Assembly: GCF_017052655.1 (NCBI RefSeq)
Contig: NZ_JAFIDC010000001.1
Coordinates: forward strand, 1,054,001 to 1,118,000
Reading direction: 5' to 3'
Source: Acholeplasma equirhinis
Lineage (GTDB): Bacteria > Bacillota_I > Bacilli_A > Acholeplasmatales > Acholeplasmataceae
DNA length: 64,000 nucleotides
Shown: one piece after another, positions 48,418-56,210 of the stretch
Position numbering within the stretch: the stretch's first letter is position 1
Layout: every line of letters starts with the position of its first letter
Notes under the pieces: generated by a model
The model's input: the letters and a program-made list of their open reading frames with translations, nothing else
Databases searched by the model: none
Told to the model about the DNA's origin: nothing
Made by a program: the position numbers and the translations under genes

Positions 48418-49845
48418 TTAAATTGTATAAGGTACTTCTGGGTCACCAAAGCTGAAGAATATTTCAGCAAAGTCACCATCATAATAGAAATCAATAAATG
48501 GATTTCTGTTACCTTGATTTTGATGAATCTTATTATTTCTTGCAACTTCTTCTGGTGACACTGGATCGAGTTTATTCCATTCTAATAATACATTTAAATA
48601 TCCATAATAAATTGAACCTTTAACTGCATTTGAGTCACCTTCATTAACAAGTGTTAAATGCGGATATGTTAACGTCATATAGAATAAGGCTCTAGCGATA
48701 TCACCAATATATTCATCCCCTGGATAGAATAATTGGCCATTTCTATTTGGATTACCGGTTGTACCAGTATTTCCAAAATAGTGGTCAGAGTGTAAGCTTT
48801 GATTAGCTGTACGTTCAGCATTCCACATATTATGTAAATCACTGTAATGTCCACGTTCAGTACCACTTGGTCTATCATCAAAACTTCCTGTGTTAATAAC
48901 AAAACTTGTAAACTTATCTAAGCGTCTTGCACTATTTTCTGGTCTAATTTGCATGTTATTTGCTGGCCAGATATGTTCTCTATCAACATTTACACCATTA
49001 GGTCCAGTACCATTTGTTACCCAACCTGTTGTAATCCATCCACCTTCAAATACATAATCAGTTATATCGTATAAGATATATTGTCCACCTTTTCTAGTGC
49101 TTAAGACCCAGTTATATTCTGTTGAAGTATTATAACCTTTATATGAAGTCAGTGTATTTCTTAAAATACCTGCAAATGTTGTAATCATTTGATTATCTGT
49201 CGTTGCCCCAGATAAAGCATTGTAATATCCATTAAATCCTGAATATTCAAAATCTAATAAACTTGGTTGTGATTCTACAACAATAATTGAAAGTTTTAAT
49301 GTAGCTGAATTACCAGCCTCATCTTCAACTGACCAAGTTACTTCGTATTCACCAACAATAGTGAATACATATTGATTGCCAACTAAATAACTTTGAATCA
49401 TTGAACCATCATATTCAACTTGATCTGTTAAATCGCCATCAACATTATCATTTGCAGTAACAGTTGGTAAACTCCAATTTGAATTCATTGAAACTGTCAC
49501 TGGATTTGTTGCTGGATTTAAACTAATTACTGGTGCTGTCGTATCTTCACCCAATGCATTCCATTTAGCATATAAAGTAAAATCAGCACTTACTGGAAAA
49601 TTAAAATTAAATGGCATATCTTCAGTTGTTGTATACCAATGAACAAATTCATAACCGGATCTGGTTGGATTTGCTGGTTCCACAACCTTCTCTCCAAATT
49701 CAAGTACTTGCGCAGGTACAGCTGAACCACCATTTGAATCAAATGTAACAGTATATGTTTCTACTGGTGTTATTGGTTGATTATTACATGCAACAAGAAT
49801 GAAAATTAGTAGTAAGCTTGATATAAAAGTAAATACTTTTTTCAT
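48418..49845 (-). CDS. Lipoprotein endonuclease I-type nuclease
   Basis: 475 residues. Lipobox LVAC near residue 20; then one InlB-type (Listeria-Bacteroides) repeat (TYTVTFDSNGGSAV to TLYAKW, about 30-95); an Ig-like DUF5011 domain (TAPVISLNPATNPVTVSM to WSVEDEAGN, about 100-190); and a C-terminal endonuclease I (EndA/Vvn) domain with REHIWPANNM, HYSDLHNMW and the conserved RNNKIHQNQGNRNPFID. The nuclease likely degrades external DNA or RNA for nucleotide uptake. A second protein with the same final domains lies at 51745-55349. Confidence 0.88.
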   Translation of the reverse strand: MKKVFTFISSLLLIFILVACNNQPITPVETYTVTFDSNGGSAVPAQVLEFGEKVVEPANPTRSGYEFVHWYTTTEDMPFNFNFPVSADFTLYAKWNALGEDTTAPVISLNPATNPVTVSMNSNWSLPTVTANDNVDGDLTDQVEYDGSMIQSYLVGNQYVFTIVGEYEVTWSVEDEAGNSATLKLSIIVVESQPSLLDFEYSGFNGYYNALSGATTDNQMITTFAGILRNTLTSYKGYNTSTEYNWVLSTRKGGQYILYDITDYVFEGGWITTGWVTNGTGPNGVNVDREHIWPANNMQIRPENSARRLDKFTSFVINTGSFDDRPSGTERGHYSDLHNMWNAERTANQSLHSDHYFGNTGTTGNPNRNGQLFYPGDEYIGDIARALFYMTLTYPHLTLVNEGDSNAVKGSIYYGYLNVLLEWNKLDPVSPEEVARNNKIHQNQGNRNPFIDFYYDGDFAEIFFSFGDPEVPYTI

Positions 49846-49981
49846 TTTTATCTCCTATCTAGGATTTAGATAACTTTATTTTAACATGGAATGTTAAGAT
49901 ATTTTTTATCTAATTACATAGATAAACAATATTTGTTATGTTTATCCATCTAATTTATAATGAAATTAAGAGGTGATTAAA

Positions 49982-50602
49982 ATGTTTTTTATTATATACG
50001 GATGGATATGTATTTCTATTAGTTTTCTGGACATAATTATATGTGCATTTATAAAACAATATAAACCCATCCTATTCTTTGTGTTCAGTTTACTGTTTGG
50101 TATTCTCATTTTAACAATGTTCTCAAGAGATACCATTTTTGATCTGAATTTATTTAGATACTTTGTTGATGTTTTTTCATCTTTATCACAGCAACTACCT
50201 TTATTACTCATTCTTATGAGCTTTATCTTAGTAATTGATTTTATTTTTTTACTCGGGTTCAATATTTTATTAATGATGGATTTAATTCATACAAAGATTA
50301 AAAGTTCCACTGATAAAATAAAACAAAGTTTCTCTTTACAGTTACTTTATTTTGCTATTATATCAATCCCAGCCACTTTATTTATACTTGCATTTATTGA
50401 TATAAATGATTATCCCACAGTTAATGGATATGTATATTCACAAGTATACAATTTTACTTTAAGTTTATCTTTAGCCTTAATCTTCATACTCTATGAAAAA
50501 CTTAACAAATTGAAGAATATGAAACCGCAAAATAAATCTCTATTACGCATTTACGAGATAAAACCAATTAAAAGGCGTAACAAAAACAACTTTCAATCGT
50601 GA
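49982..50602 (+). CDS. Membrane protein of unknown function
   Basis: 206 residues with five hydrophobic helices (about 5-22, 28-48, 75-105, 125-148, 160-180) and a basic C-terminal tail (KPIKRRNKNNFQS). I do not recognise a family. The ATG at 49982 follows AGAGGTG. It is flanked by the endonuclease gene (divergent) and the second IS copy, which ends 23 bases after its stop. A frame of 98 codons on the other strand over the same bases lacks these features. Confidence 0.65.
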   Translation: MFFIIYGWICISISFLDIIICAFIKQYKPILFFVFSLLFGILILTMFSRDTIFDLNLFRYFVDVFSSLSQQLPLLLILMSFILVIDFIFLLGFNILLMMDLIHTKIKSSTDKIKQSFSLQLLYFAIISIPATLFILAFIDINDYPTVNGYVYSQVYNFTLSLSLALIFILYEKLNKLKNMKPQNKSLLRIYEIKPIKRRNKNNFQS

Positions 50603-50624
50603 TTATTTAACTCACTATGAACAA

Positions 50625-51358
50625 AATAAAAATCCGCGTCTTCAAGGCGCGGTTTTTCTCACACGCCTACAAGGCTTTATTACTGGCGACCCCCATTTGA
50701 GGGTCTTTTTATTTGCCCAATTGCCTTTGACACTCTTACTTACCCGTAAACGGGTCTTTATACTCCTTGATGCTCTTCTTATCCGCTAGTTGATCATCTA
50801 ACTCTTGGTTCCTGATATAATTTGCTACTGTTTGCTTGTTTAGACCTACGGTCGAAACGTAGTATCCTTCTGACCAGAAGTGTCGAGATCCATAGTTGTA
50901 TTTCAAATTGGCATGCTCGTCAAAAATCATCAAACTACTTTTCCCTTTCAAATACCCCATGAATGAACTTAATGCTAGTTTTGGTGGTATCTTGACGAGC
51001 ATGTGGATATGATCTGACATTGCATGTGCCTCGACTATTTCCACGCCTTTGTATTCACACAGGCGTCGAATGTACTTGCCAATATCACTTCTCAACTTTG
51101 CATAGATCGCTTTTCGTCGATACTTTGGTGTGAAGACTATGTGGTATTGGCAGTTCCACCTTGTATGTGATAAACTACTTGTATCATCGTTCTTAATTGT
51201 TCTGATGATAGAATCCTCCTTGGTTTAATTTGGTGTAAGGCAATTGGTCATTACCATTATACCAACCAAGAGGATTCTTTTTGTTTATCCCTACTGCTCC
51301 TTTGATTCCACCCGCATAGCAGGTGGTTTTATGTTAGTCTACGACCAACATAATAAAA
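50625..51358 (-). mobile_element. IS200-type insertion sequence, copy 2
   Basis: Same 734-base unit as 19080-19813 with three differences: one changes the tnpA start codon and two adjacent ones change a Val codon to Ala. The end hairpins are intact. This copy also abuts the T-tract of a terminator (that of the zinc-ribbon gene at 51409). Confidence 0.9.
50736..51197 (-). pseudogene. tnpA: IS200-type transposase lacking its start codon
   Basis: The reading frame is intact and nearly identical to copy 1, but the start codon is ATT (51195-51197) instead of ATG. The next in-frame ATG (at 51095) would remove 34 residues, including the first strand QYHIVFTP of the HUH fold, though HIHMLV and the tyrosine region remain. 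ATT initiation is rare, so this copy is probably silent but its ends could still be mobilised by the intact transposase acting in trans. Confidence 0.75.
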
Positions 51359-51383
51359 CACCCCGATAGCAAATCGGAGTGTT
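51357..51383 (-). terminator. Terminator of the zinc-ribbon gene, at the IS boundary
   Basis: AACACTCCGAT/ATCGGGGTGTT stem followed by TTTTATT, whose T bases merge with the end of the IS copy. Confidence 0.75.
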
Positions 51384-51408
51384 AAACCTAAACAGCATAA
51401 TTATAATT

Positions 51409-51657
51409 TTAACTCATGACTCTAGTACAGTTTTCAAAATCTATATTATAAATTTCAAGATCTGCACCTTCTGGATATTCACTTGCCTCAATAACAATCT
51501 TAAGAACTTTACCACAAGCACAGTTAAGTTCTGCTTCTCCATAGTAAAATTGTTCCGGTCCCATTTCTCTTTCATCACTTCCTTGATAATCTAATTCAAC
51601 GTGCATATGATGAGTTTTACCACAAACTTTACATTTAACTTCATAATTAAATGGCAT
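51409..51657 (-). CDS. Small zinc-ribbon-like protein of unknown function
   Basis: 82 residues from the ATG at 51657, preceded by AAGGGGGTG. KCKVCGK near residue 10 and NCACGK near residue 49 provide four cysteines for a likely zinc site. The rest is acidic (DYQGSDEREMGPEQFYYGEAEL). I do not recognise a family. It lies between two terminators, so it is a short monocistronic unit just downstream of the nuclease gene. Confidence 0.6.
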   Translation of the reverse strand: MPFNYEVKCKVCGKTHHMHVELDYQGSDEREMGPEQFYYGEAELNCACGKVLKIVIEASEYPEGADLEIYNIDFENCTRVMS

Positions 51658-51712
51658 ATTTTCACCCCCTTTTAATTTTAATATTATCATTTTTTTAAAA
51701 TTCAAATTAAAA

Positions 51713-51742
51713 AACACTCCAAAGTAAATTGGAGTGTTTTAT
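51713..51742 (-). terminator. Terminator after the secreted nuclease
   Basis: AAAACACTCCAA/TTGGAGTGTTTT 12-bp stem followed by TT AA T on the minus strand, two bases after the stop codon. Confidence 0.88.
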
Positions 51743-51744
51743 TG

Positions 51745-52752
51745 TTAATTATAAATTCTTTGTACTAATTCAGGATGATCAATAAATGGATTTCTATTCC
51801 CTTGATATCCATAAATAACTTCATTTCTATGTAATTCAAAAGCATCTACTGGATCAGCTAAATGCCATGCAATGAAGGTATCTAAGAAACCAATTTTTGT
51901 AATATCCGTTAGATTACCCCATCTGATATCCATATAGAATATGATTCTAGCAACATCTCCACGGTGATTATCACCAGGATACCACATACTATTATATAAT
52001 CCAAATCCATCTACATGTGTAATTAAGTTAGTGAATTTGAAATTATTTCTAGTTGAGTTCACATTGGTATCAGCTGCACGAAGATTGTGCATATCTGCAT
52101 CAACACCTCGTGTATTATTATTTGGATCATATCCACCATTACCAATTAATGATTTAGCCCAAACATGTTCTCTATTCCATGTTGTAGATGAACCTTCCCA
52201 TGTTGGTATACCATATCCATCTAAAGGAAATCCATTACCTGATGAACCTCTTAAAGTATCAGAATAAATTAAATACATATAATCTGTATTTAATCCTACC
52301 CAAACATCTGATTCTTCCATGATATATCTAGAATCACCATATGTTGTTGAAACAGGACTAATATCATTAAGTAAAACATATAATGCATCAATTAATTCCT
52401 CATCATCAAGTCCATCTAAAGTAGCATAATAACCTGAATAAGAAGGATTAGGGTCTGAAGCGGTAACTTCAATAATTAAAGTAAATCTACCTTCATTACC
52501 AGCTTCATCATATACAAACCAACTTATTTCATATTCACCTTGTTCAGTAAATATATAGACTTGATTCATAGCATTATAAAATTGATTGATTATTGAAGTA
52601 TCTACTTCAATATAATTTGTTAAGTCACCGTCAATATTATCTACTGCGGTAGCAGTAGGTAATACAAATTCATCCCCTATTGACAGTTGAACCGGACTTA
52701 TGAGGTCCGGCTCAATTTCAATTATCGGTGATTCGTTATCTTCAATAGGGTT
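51745..52752 (-). pseudogene. 3' part of a large secreted nuclease: DUF5011 and endonuclease I domains
   Basis: An open frame of 335 codons with no usable start near its beginning. The first part (about 60 codons, INPIEDNESPIIEIEPD onward) is an Ig-like DUF5011 domain similar to that at 48418; next comes the endonuclease I domain with NREHVWAKSL, DADMHNLRAAD, RNNFKFTN and GYQGNRNPFID. It continues the upstream gene but is one base out of frame. One extra C in the CCCC run (GGGG at 52760-52763 on the plus strand) would join them. The first in-frame ATG (52569) would omit most of DUF5011 but keep the nuclease domain. Confidence 0.8.
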
Positions 52753-55349
52753 TATGACTGGGGAACTTCAACCATTTCAATAATAATTCCTGAAAGTCTA
52801 AATTGAGTTGTAGCAGATGTTGTATTTTGAATAATAAATTCTGTACTATTTACACCTGTGAAATTTGCATATATAAAATTCATCGAATTTGTAATTGCAT
52901 TATTTGTTGCAGAAATATTATTAATGAATGTTGCTGTGCCTGATTTTGCAGTTATATTTCCAGCTGTTTGTCCGCTTGATGGGAATAAGAGTGTAATACT
53001 TACAATCTCATAACCTTCTTTTGTTTTGATTTCGAATGAGTTACCATTTCCATTGTTCGCACCATAAAATCTTGCAGCACTTCCAGATGTAAAATATTTA
53101 GGACCTTGCGTGTTACTATTGTTTTGCTTTGCTGTAAACGTAAAGTATTCAGTGATATCGTAATTAAATACGGATCCGTTTAAAACAGTATCATTTCCTA
53201 CAACTGAGAAATTTGATGTGAATACATATGTTTGTTGAGCACTACCTGACCAACGAGCAAATAATGTGAATGAACTATTTACTGGTGAATTAAAATCATA
53301 TTCAGATCCACCAGTTGGAGCAGTATACCAACCTTCAAAATCAACTCCATCTTTAGTAGGATTATCAGGAATCTCTACTAAGAATCCAATATAATCGGTT
53401 TGTGGTTCAATTGATCCATTACCACCTTGTAAATCAAATGTAACTGTATATTTTGGCAATTCTTGATAGATAGCATATATTGTTATATCATGTAAAATTG
53501 GTGTGTTTATGAAAATGAACTCTTGTCCACCTTCTGGTGAAGTAAACCAACCTACAAAAGTATGATTGTCTGGAGCAGTCGGTGAGCCTGGATAAGGTGC
53601 ATAGTATCCATCAAATACATTTTGAGTAGGATACCAATTTAATGAATTAGATGTTCCGTCTCCAATTTCTAGTGTCACTTGATGTTGCTCTAAATCATCA
53701 AATTTAGCAAAAAGAACTAAATGTGAGTTTATTGCAGAGGATGTATTGAACTCAACATCATATTCTTGATCTTTAAATAATCCAATAAAGTATTTGCCAT
53801 GCGGTGGAACGAGTGTGTAACCTACTAAATTACTGTTCTTTACAACTTCTAATGTATCTATAATTTCTTTATTTTCACCCAATACAGTTATTTTATATAA
53901 TTTTGTATCTAAATTTGAACTTAAATTTATATCGTCTACATTTATTCTATCGCCACCAGATTTTGAGATTTTAACATTAACTAAAGTTGATGAACTTATT
54001 TCAAATTGTGTAGTTAAATCAAATGTAAATAATGCTAAAGTGGTAGAAGAAACTGTAATAGGTGTACCAACATTTTGCCATGCTCCACCATCAAGTTTAA
54101 CTTGAATGGTCATTGTTGCATTGTTATCAGAACCATATTTTGCATAGAAGAAAGAAATACTCGTTAAACCATAAATTCCATCTTTGAGTTCTAAATAACC
54201 TGTTGATTGAATACGTGCTGCTTTTGTACCATTTTTTCTATCATTGGCTGCGTTTCCAACAAGTGCATTATTTAATGTCCAATCTAATCCATTCATTTTT
54301 AAATCATCAGAAGCATACCCTGTCTTGTTGGCAGTTTCAAAATCAAATAGAATTGATGTGGATTGAATGATAAAGTTATTATCACTATAAACAGTTGTAC
54401 CATCACTAAACACTGCATAAGCTCTAAATGAAGTAAATTCATTTTCAAGAATTGATCTTAAGAATTCATTATTTGGTGACATAATAGTTGATGGTAAAAC
54501 TTCAACATCATCTGATTCTAAAGTCAGAACTTCAACTTTATTTGATGCTAACATACCAAATTCAACTAATGTTGCTTCTGTATTGTTTTCAACATAACCA
54601 ACAAATGATTGATAACCTTCACGAATACCTGATACATTGTATAGGTATACACTTGGACCTTCTGGAACATCTTCACCAAATACTGCTTGTAAAGTTACAG
54701 GTCTTAAAGCTGTAAATTTATAGTTAGGATTTGCTGATACGAATTGTCCATCTTCATCTACCCAATATGAGAAATCACCTTCAATAGGTGTTAATTCAAC
54801 GACTTCATTATATTTAGGGAATTCAGGATCAGCTGAACCACCTAAAATTTCGATTTCTACATCTGCAGTGCTTGCTTGATATTTTGCAACATAAACATCA
54901 TTTTTACCAAATGATTGTAATAATTGCCAACCATCAAATGCTAAACCTGGTTTAGATGGTGTTACACCATCATATTCAAGTTCCTCAGCATCACCATATG
55001 CATAATCTAATACTTTACCATTAGTATCAATCCATACAACAGAATCATCTGATGCATGTTCTAATACCATAGTTACATATGTTGATTTTGAATTGACAAA
55101 TTGTCTTGCTGAAGCATCACTTACTTGACCATTATAGATATGATAAACATATCCTGATAGTCCAAATGACACATTAGTTAATTCACCATATGTTCCATTA
55201 AACTCAACTGGATCCATTCCTTCACCAGGAGCAATAACTTGAACATAAAGTGTAGCTTCATCATCTTCAGCAGCAAATGCAGGTTGTGCATAAGTGCTAA
55301 CAAATAGAAGTGCAACTAAACTTAAAAATAAAATGCTTAATTTTTTCAT
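52752..55349 (-). CDS. Large secreted protein with InlB-type repeats (5' part of a split nuclease)
   Basis: 865 residues from the ATG at 55349. A cleavable signal peptide ends AQPAFA-AE. An N-terminal region (to about 250) has unusual beta-rich modules; a jelly-roll-like domain follows (about 330-480, STSILFDFETANKTG onward). Then there are InlB-type repeats (FVGWFTSPEGG, FEGWYTAPTGGSEYDF) and a final beta domain ending GIIIEMVEV. The frame stops shortly after, where the DUF5011-endonuclease domains continue in another frame. Translationally coupled to the 40-residue peptide gene 15 bases upstream. Confidence 0.75.
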   Translation of the reverse strand: MKKLSILFLSLVALLFVSTYAQPAFAAEDDEATLYVQVIAPGEGMDPVEFNGTYGELTNVSFGLSGYVYHIYNGQVSDASARQFVNSKSTYVTMVLEHASDDSVVWIDTNGKVLDYAYGDAEELEYDGVTPSKPGLAFDGWQLLQSFGKNDVYVAKYQASTADVEIEILGGSADPEFPKYNEVVELTPIEGDFSYWVDEDGQFVSANPNYKFTALRPVTLQAVFGEDVPEGPSVYLYNVSGIREGYQSFVGYVENNTEATLVEFGMLASNKVEVLTLESDDVEVLPSTIMSPNNEFLRSILENEFTSFRAYAVFSDGTTVYSDNNFIIQSTSILFDFETANKTGYASDDLKMNGLDWTLNNALVGNAANDRKNGTKAARIQSTGYLELKDGIYGLTSISFFYAKYGSDNNATMTIQVKLDGGAWQNVGTPITVSSTTLALFTFDLTTQFEISSSTLVNVKISKSGGDRINVDDINLSSNLDTKLYKITVLGENKEIIDTLEVVKNSNLVGYTLVPPHGKYFIGLFKDQEYDVEFNTSSAINSHLVLFAKFDDLEQHQVTLEIGDGTSNSLNWYPTQNVFDGYYAPYPGSPTAPDNHTFVGWFTSPEGGQEFIFINTPILHDITIYAIYQELPKYTVTFDLQGGNGSIEPQTDYIGFLVEIPDNPTKDGVDFEGWYTAPTGGSEYDFNSPVNSSFTLFARWSGSAQQTYVFTSNFSVVGNDTVLNGSVFNYDITEYFTFTAKQNNSNTQGPKYFTSGSAARFYGANNGNGNSFEIKTKEGYEIVSITLLFPSSGQTAGNITAKSGTATFINNISATNNAITNSMNFIYANFTGVNSTEFIIQNTTSATTQFRLSGIIIEMVEVPQS

Positions 55350-55363
55350 TTTACTTACCCCCA

Positions 55364-55486
55364 CTACATTTCTTCGAAGAAACCAGCACCGTGTTGGCCA
55401 ACTGACTCTGCGATTGAGTTCTTAGTATTGAACTCAATAATTTCAATCATGGGTACTTCATATTGTTTCTTGTTTTCAGTAGACAT
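55364..55486 (-). CDS. 40-residue peptide, possible RiPP precursor
   Basis: The peptide begins MSTENKKQYEVPMIEIIEF and ends VGQHGAGFFEEM. It has AAGGAG 11-12 bases before the ATG (55484-55486), a promoter and operator-like repeats upstream. The opening K-x-Y-x-x-P-x-I-E-I-I-E-F resembles leaders of many short Firmicute peptides found with PqqD-like and peptidase genes; the Gly/His/Phe tail would be the product part. Its TAG is 15 bases before the start of the large secreted protein. PqqD-like, kinase-like and peptidase genes lie 2.8-4.4 kb upstream on the same strand. The precursor role is inference. Confidence 0.6.
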   Translation of the reverse strand: MSTENKKQYEVPMIEIIEFNTKNSIAESVGQHGAGFFEEM

Positions 55487-55531
55487 GACAAAAAAATCTC
55501 CTTTTTTACATTTTTTCCCATCTTTATGCTT

Positions 55532-55581
55532 ATTCTATCATACATTACTTTAAAAGTAATGGTAATTAGTAATTAGTTACC
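55532..55581 (-). promoter_or_regulatory. Promoter and two inverted repeats before the peptide gene
   Basis: Minus strand TTACTT (55554-55559), 16-base spacer, TAGAAT (55532-55537) with TG before it. A 17-base inverted repeat ATTACTTTAAAAGTAAT (55544-55560) covers the -35, and GGTAA-11 nt-TTACC (55561-55581) adjoins it. The peptide-nuclease operon is probably regulated on its own. Confidence 0.6.
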
Positions 55582-55617
55582 TTGATTGTAAACATTTTCA
55601 TTTAATAAAAATGGATT

Positions 55618-56085
55618 TTATTTCATATTTTTGAAAACTTTGTATTCCTTGTATAGTTTTTTTAACTCATATATAGGATCTAATACACTTTCAACTGCTA
55701 AAACTATTGATACTAAGAAAATTACAACAACAAATGCTGTTGGTAAATCAAACCCTATTGCACTTAACCCAAGTAAAATGATAATCATCATTTTAGAAAC
55801 AAGATAAATTGGTTGAACAATAAAGTATATTTTTTTTTGCATACACCAATCATATGTTCTTTCAGAATATTTACCACTCTTCTCAAAAATAGGAGCACTC
55901 GAAGTTACGATAAAAAATATAATGGCATAGCCAATACATTTAGTTATTGAGTTTATCTCTGTACCATATGCTTGCACTAAATTAGGTGGAATAACACCAA
56001 TCATCGCCAATAGAAATAAAACCGGAGCACCTATAACCACTATCAAAAAGCCAAGTACAATCAGTGAAACTTTAATTTTTCTCAT
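55618..56085 (-). CDS. Membrane protein of unknown function
   Basis: About 155 residues from the ATG seven bases after GGAGG. Four hydrophobic helices (about 7-30, 45-65, 80-100, 108-128) and a lysine-rich end (YELKKLYKEYKVFKNMK). It lies between the proline-repeat lipoprotein and the peptide gene. I do not recognise the family; a transport or immunity role for the peptide is possible but unsupported by motif. Confidence 0.65.
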   Translation of the reverse strand: MRKIKVSLIVLGFLIVVIGAPVLFLLAMIGVIPPNLVQAYGTEINSITKCIGYAIIFFIVTSSAPIFEKSGKYSERTYDWCMQKKIYFIVQPIYLVSKMMIIILLGLSAIGFDLPTAFVVVIFLVSIVLAVESVLDPIYELKKLYKEYKVFKNMK

Positions 56086-56162
56086 ATGCATACCTCCATT
56101 CACTATAATTAATTATTCAACATATTTTAAATAAAAAAAAACAACATGCTTAATAAAAATAA

Positions 56163-56187
56163 AGGATGAGTTTTTTGACTCATCCTT
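56163..56187 (-). terminator. Terminator of the proline-repeat lipoprotein gene
   Basis: GGATGAGT/ACTCATCC 8-bp stem followed by TTTATTTTTATT on the minus strand. Confidence 0.85.
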
Positions 56188-56210
56188 CGTTTTTAATTGT
56201 TATTGATCAA

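Noticed and set aside
49966-50262. 98-codon frame on the minus strand
   Set aside because: It overlaps the plus-strand membrane-protein frame, which has a ribosome site and clear transmembrane helices; the minus frame has neither.
50736-51095. Functional shortened transposase from the internal ATG in IS copy 2
   Set aside because: It would lack the first strand of the HUH fold and has no ribosome site at the right distance.
52740-52770. Programmed -1 frameshift joining the two nuclease parts
   Set aside because: The bases GTT CCC CAG do not form a canonical X XXY YYZ slippery site in the zero frame and no clear stimulatory pseudoknot follows; a simple indel is more likely.
55364-55486. Lasso-peptide precursor
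   Set aside because: No lasso cyclase (asparagine-synthetase-like) or B-type protease gene is present in the window, and the tail has no clear Gly1 to Asp/Glu ring spacing.
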